Assembly (NCBI RefSeq): GCF_000003815.2
Contig: NC_049982.1
Location: 12,803,577-12,867,576 of the forward strand
From: Branchiostoma floridae
Lineage: Eukaryota > Chordata > Leptocardii > Amphioxiformes > Branchiostomatidae
Direction of reading: 5' to 3'
DNA length: 64,000 nt
In this document: one piece after another, positions 22,794 through 36,808 of the stretch
How the letters are laid out: every line of letters begins with the position of its first letter
How positions within the stretch are numbered: position 1 is the stretch's first letter
Position numbers and translations under genes: made by a program
Notes under the pieces: model-generated
Told to the model about the DNA's origin: nothing
Seen by the model: only the letters and a program-made list of their open reading frames with translations
Databases searched by the model: none

Positions 22794-24900
22794 GTATCGT
22801 ACTGTTATCCATTTCTCGCCGTTTTTATGTAACGGTTAAGTAGAGTGGTGGTTTTCTACAGCCTTCTTTGCCTTCTAGGTAAGATATTGAGTGTCTTTGA
22901 AGACAAATCTTCAGTCGTGAGAAGGTATCACGTTTCTCACCATGTTCTTAAGGCTTCCTCAGATTTTTGTGCAGATGTAGTTTACATGTGCTAACTACAT
23001 GTAGATAGCCTCTGCTGCATGTCTTCCTGTGTGGGTCTATAGCTAATTACAGTTCATTTAAGTTTTACGCCAGGATCAACATGTCTCAATACAAATGCAC
23101 TCGAGTGGAGAGATATCTTGTCATGTAAACATTCCTGGTGAGAAGCGTATTCAAGCAAGGTGCTCTGAGCAGATTAGCTGGTGTTTCGTTTGTCTAGCGC
23201 AGGAAAAAATCTGGGTAAGCGAGCGTGTCCGATATGCTACCGTCATATTATAAGACGTCGGTTTTGTGTTATTGTAGGAAAGAACTCAAGCAGCGAAGGA
23301 TCGGCAAAGAAGGATCAGGAAGGAATAGCGAAATGAATGTGTGTTACTCTCACATGCTCCCTAGCAAGTTCCTTCACAGACTTCTGAAGCGGCTGTGTTT
23401 ATTTTTTTAAGGAGCGCTAATTCGCGAATTTCAATCTGGGTAAGGTTTGTTCTATATGCTGGGAAAAGATAAGTTCCCTTTCCCACCATATAAAACCATA
23501 ACCCACGTTGTAAATCTCGAATCAGCGTACGCGTACGTTCCCAAAATATAAACAACGCCGCTACAGAAGTCTGTGAAGAAGGCAACTCTCTAGTTTTGTA
23601 TAGAAATATCACTTTCAGGAGCTAAACTAGGATGAATGTTAAGGTAACACACTAATTAGATTAAAGCTATTCCTTCGCTGCTTTAATCGTTTCCTACAGT
23701 AACAAACCGCCATCTTGTATGTACATTTTAGGATAGCAGCTATCCATCTTGTTTATGAACTAAACAAAATATCTTCTTTATGACGTACAGTCAAAGCGCC
23801 ATATCATAAAACTATGTCAAGGTTAATGAATGTCTTATGATACACTACATCTAACTAAAGCCATTACAGACTTGATGCCATAAATGATTTGCACTATAGA
23901 TTATATATTATCTGTATGCACATGCTATCTCACCACAGGAAGGATTGTATACAAACAAGGTTTATCCTTGCATTTCACGAGAAAATGCATTTACGGTTAA
24001 ACTACTTAGACAGCGTTGAAAGCGAGAATCCCTTGAAATTTCTGTCGAGCCGGGCCCACGACTGCAGTTACGTCAGAAAATGTTAATACCCCTCCCCATT
24101 TACCCAAGACTTCCCTCTTCGCCTGTATTTTCCGTGACCTACAGCTAGTGTCTTCTGCGGATTGCAACTACAAACAAGTATAGTCTGACAACTATCATGT
24201 AACGCCATGTCTGTAAACACGGAACCCAGAGGAATTACTTCTAAGTCGTCATCCGGCTGTAACGTTACATTTAAACAAACTATGCCAATCGCTTTCACCA
24301 TCGCAAATAATAGCCTTTGTTTCCATATATGGTCTTTCTGCGACCATATGTTTAATTGTAAATATATCTATCAAGTTAGTCATTTTATCAATTAACGTTA
24401 GTGTCTGGCTTGAGTTCTTGGAATTTGCGGAGATTGTTGACGGTTTCTCTGCGACCCAGTGAAGATGGACGGCTGTCTGTCTGTCCTAAATCTTCACATG
24501 AAGTACAGGGGTTAGGAAAGCAAACTACACGAGACAGGTGTGTACAGAGATGAACCGTAATGCTGTAGCCGATGAAATCCATCCACCTCACCAAGCAACG
24601 AAAACAAAATAAAAGATGTGCAAGATTTCAGCGACACGAGAAATCCTAGACCACAGAATTTGGAGAATGCCGTGGTTTCCTCCGTAAAGCTAGCGTCGAA
24701 TTCACATTCACGGGATTCCACGTCCCCCATGTCTGCGTGTATGTGTGCTTGTAAGGGGAGAAGGTGTACGAATGTGGCCGTATCTGGCACTTAACAGAAG
24801 ACAAGGAAGCTCTATGTCTGACATGGTGAATGACATTCTAAAGAGTAGGAGGTCTTTACGTCAACAGGAGAGGGTAACGCGCCCAGTATGTTTAGTAGTG
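22794..24900. other. Intergenic stretch, no gene recognised
   Basis: AT-rich. Short frames such as 23225-23410 (plus) and 24512-24790 (minus) carry no domain I recognise. Confidence 0.4.
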
Positions 24901-25012
24901 TACGCTAAACACAAACAAGGAGAGACTGTTAACAAGTGTGTGTTATGTACTGGTGTTCGTCTGGAAGACTGACTGGCAAACACGTCATACTAGTACTCCT
25001 GTGTTTAGCGTA
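24901..25012. repeat. Inverted repeat with 13-bp perfect arms
   Basis: TACGCTAAACACA at 24901-24913 and its exact complement TGTGTTTAGCGTA at 25000-25012, about 86 bases apart. Possibly a small decayed inverted-repeat element. Confidence 0.6.
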
Positions 25013-28000
25013 CTGCTGACATGCAATACCTAAACTAAAGCTCGACTAAGGGAAATAGACAAACAAGAAAGTGAATATCTCATATCGCCATGAAATATTC
25101 AATTTTTTGGGTGCCCATACTAGCACGCAAGTTAGTGATCCTTTCGTTAATTTCTCCCCACATCAGCTATCAGACAGTCCTTCAATCTTCAAATAAGGTG
25201 TTATTCTTCTGACCGGCTGACTAGCTGTCCGTGGATTGTACCAAGCTACTTTCATTAAGGGGTGTTGATGCAATGTTGCCGTATCTAAAAATACCGCTGA
25301 GGGGACGAATTCGCCATGTTTCGTTTCGACTCGAATGACTGCACACATACCAATAATCATACAAACTGATCAAAGGTATGTTGAATTGTAGGTATGAGAA
25401 CACAAACAGAACCTGAAACAATGTCTCCGTATTAGCTGTACTCCCTTCCTGAAGGTCATAAACCACTCAATTATCCATTCACGCTGAGTAGTTATAACTA
25501 TGTTTATGAAACCCACTAGGAAATATAAGGAGATGAGGTTTAAGTAAGCTGAAATCTAGTAACAGAGATTAGTTGTGAAAGGAAAAAAGTGCAAAGTCTA
25601 AGAACAAGCTCGAGACAATGGAAAGGCTTTGACTGCTGCTACACGGCGGTGGTTGGTCAAACTCAATTTTGTTTAATATTGAAAATGATTCTTGTTCATT
25701 TCAAGGACGGACAGGTTATTATCTACTTTGGATGAGAACAGCCAAAGTATGCAAATACGATAAAGTTCAAAGTCTTCCGTCGTGTGCCCTTCAGAGCTTC
25801 CTCCGGAGATGGACGAGATCTCTGATTGCTATCATTAAGGGTCATTGATTTCTCCGCTTAAGAGATACTGGCAAGTCGATATGAGGTTATTGCAGCCATT
25901 AATTGATTATTTCACTATTTTGGGCCCTGAAGGTGCATGTCATGACGTTGTCTGTAAACTTCCTCCAAGAGAACTTCGATCACTTTTACAGTTCTCAGTT
26001 TACTTTCTCTTTCTATGGTAAGTATAGGCGACAGTTTTTAAACCATTTAAGAACTTTTTGGAGGCGATTATAGGGTAAAGATCACTCTTTAATCCATCGT
26101 GCAAAGTGCAGAGAAGCTGCTGATAGAAAATGTGTTGATGGATCGAATGGATTAAAATGGTCTTATGAGAGAAAACTACAGCCACATCGTTCAAAGTCAA
26201 GTCAAAACGTTTTATTTTGCGCATTCATTATGGCAAATGCACGTTTAGGATGCATGGGACGCATTCGCATTAGCATTTTTTTGCAAGCTGTCGGTAAAAC
26301 ATATTTCCCACCTTCTGAAGTAGTCTTGAAAATAACTATGTTGACAAAAAAATATTGCCAGCGCCCGCGCTACGTTAAATCATTTCCTGTCTCAGGAATC
26401 ACGTTTGTGTGGCAGCTGTGTCAATGTGACATATCCCAGGCGCTTCCCACCGTACTAGCCATCGGGCCCGGCTCTAGGAAGATCACGGTGCAACTTACCT
26501 AGGTCTGGAAGAACACAACAGCGGAATAATTCATGAATATCATACACAGCACGGGCCGTTAGCACGCTGGTAATGTATGCAGGCGATAACAACAATATTA
26601 TTGACAGATAGGTGACAATGCTATATCTTAATGGTGCAACAGCAGATGCATGTCACTGAAATGACTAGCCTTTTGTCCTTGAATTGTGCTATGGCTCGAA
26701 TCTAAGTGATTCGTGTATGCACGTAATCAATGTGACTTGAGATGAGCCCCTGGGTGGTTTCATATCGCTATTTGATCTTCTACGTTTGGGAAAGAAAATG
26801 TTACTTTTATTACTTGAAGAAGAAGTTGGAAATGTCAAAGTTTAAAGTAAAGATAGAACAGGTTTTATCAAACAGAATGGTGCGCAACGTCTCTGAAATC
26901 CTTCGATCAACCCTCTACAATCCTTTCATTAAGGGAATACCCCCTAAGACGCGCATTGAGGAGCCAAGAGTGCCAAAGATAAGACCCTGCCGCAGGTGGT
27001 TATGAGTTCGATAAGGATGATTGCTCTTGTGAAGCCATGAATTTCAAGTCGCGTGTACATCGATACATGTCCCCCCTGGCGAGGTTAGGCAACTTTGTCA
27101 AAACTGTCTAAGTGACCTATAGCTGGTCATAACATGTTGTAAAACATCAATTACCATTGCTTAATGCGGGTTTAACCGCTTACAAAAGATGGAAAACGTT
27201 CTCCAAAAACGGCAAAGTACTACCATGTCATGCTACGCTAGGAACACGACCAATGTACATGTATCTTACAATGTTTGTGAAATGAGTTGTAGCAAGGCGC
27301 GTGATATGCTAGCAAGATATTCCTACCTGTAGAGGACCAAATGAAGCGAAATGGTGTAATGACTGTAAAATAATCTTGCGCACAGCTGGATCATCTGTTA
27401 TACTCTAGTCTGCTTACGGCAGTTACATGTAGTTTACGCCGGGGTCCTGGAGCAGTATGGCCTGTCATATCTAACAGGGAATATGGGGAAGACAACCAAT
27501 GATGGACAACCAAGATGGGAAAGACGCAGAATGGTGCACAAGAAATCTAAAGCACTAAGATTCTATACGACGTCATCTGGTCGTGTTCTAAACATGATAA
27601 AGGCTATTTTCTTCTTTGCAAAGAATTAGATGTTTAACTCGATTCGCTGTTATGCTTTGATTCTACTTTTATGCAAGTAGGCACCTTGGGTTTGCGCCCC
27701 AGGGAGTGTATACTAACTGAGATCACCATGGCTGTGTTTATCGTTTTACCATCAAAAGTGCAGACATTCTATTGGTTCCATTAACATTTTGTATTTCTGG
27801 GAAAGTACAGCTAACAATGAAGGTGAATACAGTACTAGTGGTATGGACGGTGCCCCTTTCTGGTATCGTCCTCATGGTAATTTCATAGGGAGCTTTTCGT
27901 GTGACATATTCCAGGCCTGTCTTCCTGTTACATAAATGGAAAATAACTGATAACGCAACAGATAGGATGTCACAAATATCGGCGTGCAGAGTGACCTTCA

Positions 28001-31000
28001 AAATGATAGAACACTGCGCACGCCGTACCCAGCGGACACAGCTACATGTAACCTTTATGAAAGTGGTTTTAAACACTACACGACTACACCAAGTGTCCTT
28101 CGACCCACGCAGACCCGGGTGGCCTTACAAAATGGCTTCAAATGCTACAGGATTCTGTGCGTCAAGTACCTCTTGACAAGAATGTAATCTGACCAAAGTG
28201 ACCTCCAAAAAGTGCTTCAAATGCTAAAGTACTACGTCAGAAGTAACCTTCTATTCCGTATCCAAGTTAAGAAAAATCCATTTCAGCTACCGAGTGAAGT
28301 GTACTTGCTGACATTTTGCTGCACAGTGCCCAGCTTCATTCTGATATTTGCAGATGAATAGGCATTACTGCAAGGATAGGGATATAATTCCAAGGTTTAA
28401 ATACAAATTTATCGGATAATAGGTTTTTAAGGAGTCGAGCTGAATATGTCAAGAAAAGTATTTCGTGACAGCTCCCTACCGGTATACCAGAAATGGCTGC
28501 CCCGAATATCATACAACATAATACATGATAAATATCATGTCGTAATGAAATTTCCAGCGTATAATCAATCAAGGAGGTTTTATTGAGAAGAGAGAACTAA
28601 ATTAATGCAGATGATTAAGAGTAACACATTATCCAAGACAGATAGAGAGCTATTCTATGTACACTTGTACTTGTACATGTCCCTACAAAGTTTATGATAT
28701 CAGCCAGTACATGATATAAACATCTAGATGCAAAAACGAAACCTCATGATAAAGACATTAGAATCATGAAGATTATCTTCATAATTGGGATTAATATAAG
28801 CAGAAAGTAGCCCGACATAACGGTTTGTCTTAAGGTGATATTACTAGTATCTCACTGGACTTGGGGTACGGGTATAGGTGCGGCGATTCCGAGTTCGTTC
28901 ACTGCGGCACTGTTGTGTTACTTTTGCCAACTTCCCCAGCACGTAGCGTTTCTAGACCAAACAAGAGTTCGAAGACCCCATACCTCCATGAAATATTCTG
29001 ATTATGATATTGATATATGAGGGTCTAAAGTTATATTGACCACAAATATCCGTACAAATTCTCTCTGTAAAATATGTATGCTTTTTTATGTAAGGGGTAG
29101 CGTCAAAATAAGTCTTGCACTTGAGTGCGCCCCCTTTTGTCACTCTGTATTTCTGTTTAAATGTTTGAATAAAAAAAAAAAATATCCGTACACACAGACA
29201 GGTAGACAGACGATGTTATTGGAAATCGCAGCGTTATCAATCTATAAAAAAGATCACTGTAAAATGATGAAAATGCCCCAAAATGAGATTTGTAGTGAAA
29301 GGATTTCCATTATGATAATGAATTATAAGTTATGAATTATCTTGAAAGACAATTGCAGTGATCCAGATGAATGGACACGAACCATATACCAGATTTGACT
29401 CGATTGATTGTATGTTTTGCACCATATATGTGTAATGATGTAGGTAGATTTATCAAACAAATAAAAATGTTTGATATTTCATACGATTTTTGTGTTACAT
29501 ATTTGTAAAAATGAGAAAAAACACGGCTCATGGGCCCAAATGCCCGCAAATTTGGTGTTCTATCGGCGGCAGGCTACCAGCGATGATTACACTGCTTGTA
29601 GTGCAAACTCAAAAGCAAACATTATCATCCTACATAAATTATATTCAACGGTGTGCGATAATCTGTTCCTCCACATCTGTAGGTTCGTGAGTCGATAAAC
29701 CAGTTACTTATTTGGTGTTTTCAAGTATATGATACTGACCGACTTCCCATCAAAAGAATTATAAGTTATTTGTAAGTTAGTCTGAATACGGATACAAGTT
29801 AAGCAGGCTGAATCATGAATAAAGGCTCAGAAACTTGAACATGTCAATTAGCTTAGAAATAAGTCCACTCTACTATATACGGATACAAGCTAAGTTTTGT
29901 GAAAATCACAGCGTTGTAACTGAATCAAAACCCGCTGTAGAATGATCAGAAATGCATTCAAAATAGCTTTTCAGTTATAAATGTATGTTTACTTGGAGCA
30001 AAATACGCATCATATAACCTTGATATTGTTGATAGCATGGTGGCCCCACAGTGCCGCACCAGTGCCCCAAGTGCAGTGAGATACCACCCTTTTATTGCGT
30101 CTTTTTTCAATATCATTGGACCATTACATCCCTTGAAGGCCTTTCAAGCGGCTGGAGTAAAATCAGAGCGTGGCTTAAGTTGTATCTTACGAGTAATGGC
30201 AGGCTCGATTGCTGACAGTGTAATCGTACATGCTCGGAAGAATGTTTACTTAGGGGATGGAAAGTTTCCAAGTAAGATTGAACACCCCCCATTCACCTGG
30301 TGAAACCTAACCTGACCACAAACTGGCATAGCATGTACTAATCAATACCCAGTCTACATGCGTTACGTAAGACGTCAGTGTAGATATGTATCTCTCAGAC
30401 AGACGTTTGAGATGTTATCTTAAACTTGATCACTCAACCTTGTAAATGATTGATGTTACCAATTGGGCGAGCTCGAAAAACTTAAGTAAAGCATCTTGCA
30501 GTTAGGGTTTGTTTTAGTCATACATGGTTGTCAAAGTATTTGTCTCTCGCTAACTAATGATAGGTAAGTCGCGAAGGAAATGGCACGATAGCAACCCTTT
30601 GTCTCATTTGTCACCAATAGGAGAACTTAAGTACTCTATTATAGACAACGTTTTACATGGTGATGTACATATGTCTTTTCCCGCTAGTCTACGGCTTGCA
30701 GCTTCTCAAAAGTTGTTTCCAGTGTCGACGTCTCCATCATAGTTTTAAGTATAGCATCGTCAGTCGGTGCGTTTACAATATACGCTGTAAAGCTGCATCA
30801 AGACAAGTACAGTCCTCCCTTATCATCACAGAGACACTAGATGCTAATAGATCGCGATGAATGGCTTTACGAATCACTACAGAATAATTAGCGTCAGTGC
30901 AGTACCTGCCCTGGCATAAGGACCATTACGGACGAAAGACCCGCTTTTCGGGCACAAAGGCGCAACAATGTAGTGTACTTATATAAGGCAGCCTTTCTCA

Positions 31001-31257
31001 CTGTTGACCTAATTGGTACGCTCATACGACTGATGTACCATTGAAGCTGCGTTTACGACTACTTCATATGACTGAGCTATTTTGAATGTTATATAATTCT
31101 CTAATATTACATTTTTCTTTGCGCATGTTTGTCTTTGTTACGCATTCAGGACCTTCTGCCTACCTTGCGGACAGTAACCGGTGTAATATCAATGGGCATT
31201 GGGCTTGCTCTATCCCAAACGCGCTCTATCCAATTTTGTCCCCATCATGACCAGCCA
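25013..31257. other. Long intergenic stretch, no gene recognised
   Basis: AT-rich. The segment at about 28950-29010 (CTCCATGAAATATTCTGATTATG) matches the end of the family also found at about 54460-54500 and 59580. Frames of 80-112 codons (26230-26502, 26742-27005, 27738-28076) lack recognisable domains and overlap open frames on the opposite strand. Two copies of TACGGATACAAG lie at about 29785 and 29878. Confidence 0.4.
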
Positions 31258-32071
31258 TGGATATCCAGGATGCGCTTCCGGTGTTGTCCGGAATCATGGT
31301 GAATGGCCTGACCACAAGCGGTGATTGTTTACACACAGGTTTCGACATTTGGCACAAACGACTTCACACCGCGAACTGCTGCAATGACAGATCCCTACTT
31401 CGTAATTAAATCGATCGATATCCACTATTTTTCACGCATCCGTTGGACTGGTTGTATATATTAATTTGAGGTTTAGACCGGCCCGTGGACTCCCTAAAAA
31501 TAGATTAACTTGTGCAAACTGTGTTGATCTAGCAAGTACTAATATATGCGATCTTTCACCACAGTCTAACCAGGAAGTAATCCCATAATGGTTCAGGGAG
31601 CATCGCCCATCATCCGATTGCGACATTCACGGATTTGACGTGTAAACACCAAAGTATCACTGATATCTAATATCATTTATAAAATCTGCTAGGAAACCCT
31701 ATACAAGAACGGGATACTTTTGCCTGTGACGTGTTCTGGATAGCCCAAACATGTATCCAGAATGTGTCGCGACGTGTTTTGCATAGAGCAAGCACGTATA
31801 TCAAGATCTGTCGGTTTGCTCCCGATGTGTTTTGGATAGCTTGGGACATGTGCACCCCGAAGTTTCGCTATCTTTGGTAGAAAGAAGCAGCATCAGAACT
31901 AATTCTACACAACCCCCATGCGGAGAGAACAAACCACGACTTCTGATCACGACTCACATGCATTATAGTCTCTGCCTTCTTAAACACCAAGCTCCTCACC
32001 CAGATGCACGTGCTGGATAAACACGTTGCTTATCCATTATTTTCCCGATGAAAGCGCATCCTGGATATCCA
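31258..32071. repeat. Region bounded by a 19-bp perfect inverted repeat
   Basis: TGGATATCCAGGATGCGCT at 31258-31276 and its exact complement at 32053-32071. Between them are further CTGGATA and TATCCAG variants (about 31735-31840). It may be an 814-bp inverted-repeat element or a cluster of one palindromic module. No transposase frame is visible. Confidence 0.5.
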
Positions 32072-35000
32072 GAACAAAGCACACCCTGGATACAAAAGAG
32101 GTTAAGTGTTTGCCGACTGTTAGAATGGCAAGGCTGCTTTCTCAGCTCTGCACTCAGCACTTATGGAAGAGTATGAGAACACATTCAAATGATATATTAT
32201 TACCAGTGGACAGTCTATTCTCCTATATGCATGGTCCTGGGCTGTAAACTGGAGAAGAGCGCCGCTCCTACGCACCTAAAGGCGTGCGAAGTGTTTCTCT
32301 CTTTTTGACTTGCGTTAGATAATCTATACAATTATGATTTGGACAGCAAAGTTGGTATGTAATTGTCTCGCGAGACAATTTCATTCCTCTCTCTTAAGCA
32401 CCGAAGATATTTAAAACAGTTATAATGTTATTTATTTGACATCGAGGGAACACATGGCCTACTCGTAACGAGAAAATATGGAGAAGAAATAGCCTTACGT
32501 AGATTACTTACTTGAAAGTAGAAGGTTGAGATTAAATTTCTATGTAACTATTGGTTATGTTGGCTTTTTTTGTTATATAAGTTGCAGAGTAGAATTTACA
32601 AACATTGACGACATTTGTCATGTTATTACCCAACATGGAGCGCTGCATCACCCATAAAGAGCAGAGGGAAGATGATCTTGATGGATTTGACGTTTTTGCG
32701 CTGACGTCTTTGTGCAATCTGCGGTAGACGGATCCCGTTTGGGCCGTTTGTCAGGATTTTGGCAAAGAGCTTTCACCTTAGCTTCTGCCAGACACAGATA
32801 AGAGGCTAATATACAATATATATAATCTATCGTGATAGGTCTAGGTGAAGGTTGACTAACGTTACAACAGCCAAAGCAGGATGCATATCAAATTCTAACT
32901 ATGGTGTAGGGATAGCTTTTGTTACCCTATATTATCGTCCATAAAGTCAGGGCACAGCGCACAGAGTCATCAATTAGATGCCTTCCAGTCACCTCGGTAT
33001 CCTACTTTGATGATGTCGACTTGAATACGATACAATAATCTCTTTGATATAAAACATATTTAGGAGGGAGACTTACGGAGTGATTTCGCACTGACTTTAA
33101 CCGTACCTGATTCTGCTCATCTACATCCCTACGATTCCGAACTTTAGACATTCTAAAGGCAAAATCATTTGCTTCTTCTGATCATTTGGAATGACAAAGA
33201 TGCCGATAGCTAGCTAGGCTGCTATAATTGTATGCTAGTTGAAAAACGCAAAGCCCTCTTTATCAGTCTTCCACTGGTACTGGGTTGTCAGCTTGTCACT
33301 TCAACAAGACATAGGTTCAAGCTGTGACCCTGTAACCTAGCCGAGTGCTTTAGACAGATAAAGGAGAATTTTTCATAGGTCCATGACAGAGATCGGACCA
33401 TAGAGACAGATGGTAAGAACCTTGTGTGACTGTAATTGCAGTGTCTGACACACCGATTCATCATAAGTTGACGGCAGTCGCCAGGATGAATTGCTGGAAG
33501 ACCACAGAAAGCCCCAGATCAAGGACTTTATAATGCTAATTTTTTCTTGACTACCAATACCATCATCTCGGATATTACTGAGCAACGACTAAGAAGATAA
33601 GCAAAATAGAAACGAAATAAAGTCTCATGTACCTAACGATTAGTATCGTAAAGTAAGGTAAAGAGTCGTGACTTCAGAAATGTATAGGCAATGCAAAAGA
33701 CAGCTTCACAATTATGGGGCATACATTGATTAATGAGGCGTACGCAATGAAACCACGGAAATCCTCTCGGCAAGCTGTCACGCGTGCTGCTGCGTGAGTC
33801 TCCGTATTAAGACGACTTGTTTCTTGATCCCGAAGCTCACGAGTTCTCCATCATTTGCACCCTGTAATTACCCTCCTGGAACAACAGGATCATAAAAGCA
33901 TGTACGATTAAAATCAACCTGTTGAGCAACCTGAAAACCTAATAACCTTTTTTTGGAGTTGTCACCTGCAACAGTATATCCAAGGCTCTAGTGTAGTGGC
34001 AACGGGCAACTGGTTGTTATTCTACTGTATTTTGCCTGGTTATTATTGATGTATACCTTCCAAGCCGACAAGAGGCTCCCATTCTACACATGGATGCAGT
34101 GGTAAGTCGTGTAAAAACCCAGCTTCTAGTCTCCTAGCCCGTCCCTGATAGACTAAACGCTAGGTCACCCACGCCAACTGGTTAAAGAAGAGGGTATAGA
34201 GGAAAGTACAACTGACTACAACTTTACCAAAGTATTCAATTGTATTTCTTGCTCTTTGGCTCTTATGTCTGAACATGTCTATCGCCGAGTTTCATTTATT
34301 ATGAAAACATGCGGTGTACATATATGCACAATTTTACCCTCAAAAGAAACAAAACACTATGATCTGAAAAGAAAGAAGTCAATAAGGATTTTTCTTGTGG
34401 TCAATTTACTGGTGATTGGCACTCCAAAACACTCGAAGAGAGGACTATGGCGTCATTTGACCACTTTCTACAATTCCGTAGAAAGGTGTGAATCAGTGTA
34501 TGCTTCTGAAAATTGACCACGAGAAACACTTCACGACATATTGAGCTACTACATACCAGGCAATGTGATGTGTAGAATATCAGGTGCATTGCATGGATCT
34601 AATTTTAAGTTTATATTCTAGGAAGTTTCCGACACATTTGCAACCACAAGATATGATCTCCATATCCTTTATCAGATTTATTGTTTAGAGGGCCACAACG
34701 TCAATAAGAGGTCCATCACTACGAGGTCCTGTACCTACACTTTACTACCATCACAGTAATACTAATGGAGTTCAAATAAACGATTCCATACATGTACATG
34801 TATTTATAAATATACTGTTAGCATCAAACTAATTGAACAGCTTCCCTTGTATTATATCATATATCGGCTTCTTCTCGCCCAAGTAGTCATCTGGACGCTA
34901 TTAAGAACAGAATGTTACAGGAAAAGTCCTCAACCTACACGGTAGCATGCTAAATATAAAGCACAAGTAAGGGTCAGATCTTAGCTTAATTTTGAATCCC

Positions 35001-36762
35001 ATCATAAGACAGTCCCATTTTAGAAGAAACGAAATACTGATGTAAAATTAGATGGAACTTGTATGCATGTTGATTGTTTGGTAATGAATGATTCATTCAA
35101 ACAATAACAATAGGTACGACAGTAGATATTAATGATGTGTTCACACGTAATCTTTAGGGCCAATGTCTTGTCTTAATTACATGTGAATGACCCAGTGTTT
35201 ATTATATTTTCAACAGTGCACTCCAGTCAATTATATTCATATCTACTTGACTGCTAGACTGTGATGTTTGAATGTTCGATGAAAATCAATCATGTCTACG
35301 TCTGTATACGTGCCGTACTGTCTATTTGTAGTCAGTCCTATTTTCTTGATTAATTGCTTTAATTAGTAAATTACCTTGGGGACTTCTAAATTTCATCTTC
35401 TGGCGGATATTCTAATGCGCATCGTGTGCTCTTTATTGCTGGGTGAAATAAGATAGAAATTAAGATTTTTTTCGGATAACATAAACAGGTTTTCATATTT
35501 AGCATTTTTCACAGTCGCACTTCCGTCGACCTTCTTCAGGAGTGATGATTCAGTTACTCTAAACACGTGACTTAGAGACACGTGACTCGAGTAACGAATC
35601 ATATATGCCTGGCAGACGGTATCGGCCCCGTCTCTGTTAATATGTCAATATGGATTACATCAACACAGATAAGCTTTCATGCTAAACGGGTTTTCACTGA
35701 CCTTTTCATAAACTGATTACGTGAACCACAGACGCAACTTCCTCGTACTGAAAAACAAGTCTGACGAAGGGTGCCAATATGTCTTATGTAACTGTGTGTT
35801 GTAATTTCATAATTAATCAGCAGATAGATTAATCAGAAGGTAATCATAAGATAATAAAATATAGTGATTCCTAACTAACCTGATGGTATTTCATTATTCT
35901 TCAAGCAAGCAGGGCATTTTTGAATAGCAATAAAATGCTGTATCTAATTAAGTGCTTTCACAACACGAACTGTACCCATAGTTGGTGAATAGAGTTTTGA
36001 TTATGGGTACTTCCTGATACTTAGTAACATGATACCGTACTGGTTTCGAAATCTACGAATACACTGTAGTCGTACTTGTATTTGAACCTTGGCTGATGAA
36101 TACGCTTGTTTAGTAATAGGTACCTGACTGTTCACATTTCTGTTTAGAAATTAAAATAATAAATGCACTTTCTTTTTGTCTTGTCGATCACCTCTAGCTC
36201 TAGCTCTGGCTTTGCGGACCCGTTTAATAAATTTATTAATGCCATCACAAATTACGGGTCAAGACATTTTCACGTTGTAATGTTACCGCTCTACCAAGCT
36301 GAGACGCGACATATCCTATCTATTGTTCTGTTCTCTTGCAAGGAAACATAAGAAGCGGGCTTTGATCCACACATGACACAGACGAAATTTCCTAAAGCTA
36401 TAAGGAAGCAGACAAACAAGCTTCACCATCATGTTTCGGATGCGGTATTCAGTTTTAATCGTTCTGGCGACGACTGCGAAACGAAGGTCAACCAGAACAA
36501 AGTGATTGATGAGTGATCACACTACACTAGACATTTCTGCTTTGACCTTCCTTTGCTCTTCAAGGTACTTTATTCATAAAAGCGAAGAAGCAAACATAAT
36601 TACGCATGGACACTGCGCGATATGAGTTCCTGTCATGATAGACGACATGTGGAATATGTTGAAAGAGGCACATTTAGCCATTGAGGTTTGACATTATCAT
36701 CGATCAGTAGCAATAGAATATACTTGGTTCTGAATAGTTTCAAATCATAATTCTATTTGAAT
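32072..36762. other. Long AT-rich stretch, no gene recognised
   Basis: No exon with both coding character and splice sites was found on either strand. The longest frames are under 90 codons and look random. Confidence 0.4.
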
Positions 36763-36808
36763 TTAGCCTGAGTGTCCTTGGTTAACTAAGTGGGGTGCAC
36801 TCGGGCTA
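36763..36808. repeat. Short hairpin, relative of the one at 6689-6724
   Basis: TTAGCCTGAGTG on the left and a near-perfect complement (CACTCGGGCTAA) on the right, with a 22-base centre. The terminal TAGCCTGAGT is shared with the hairpin in AUP1 intron 2. Confidence 0.55.

Noticed and set aside
34125-34180. Possible second tRNA-like SINE head (GTTGGCGTGGGTGACC on the minus strand)
   Set aside because: No B box at the right distance and no SINE tail visible.
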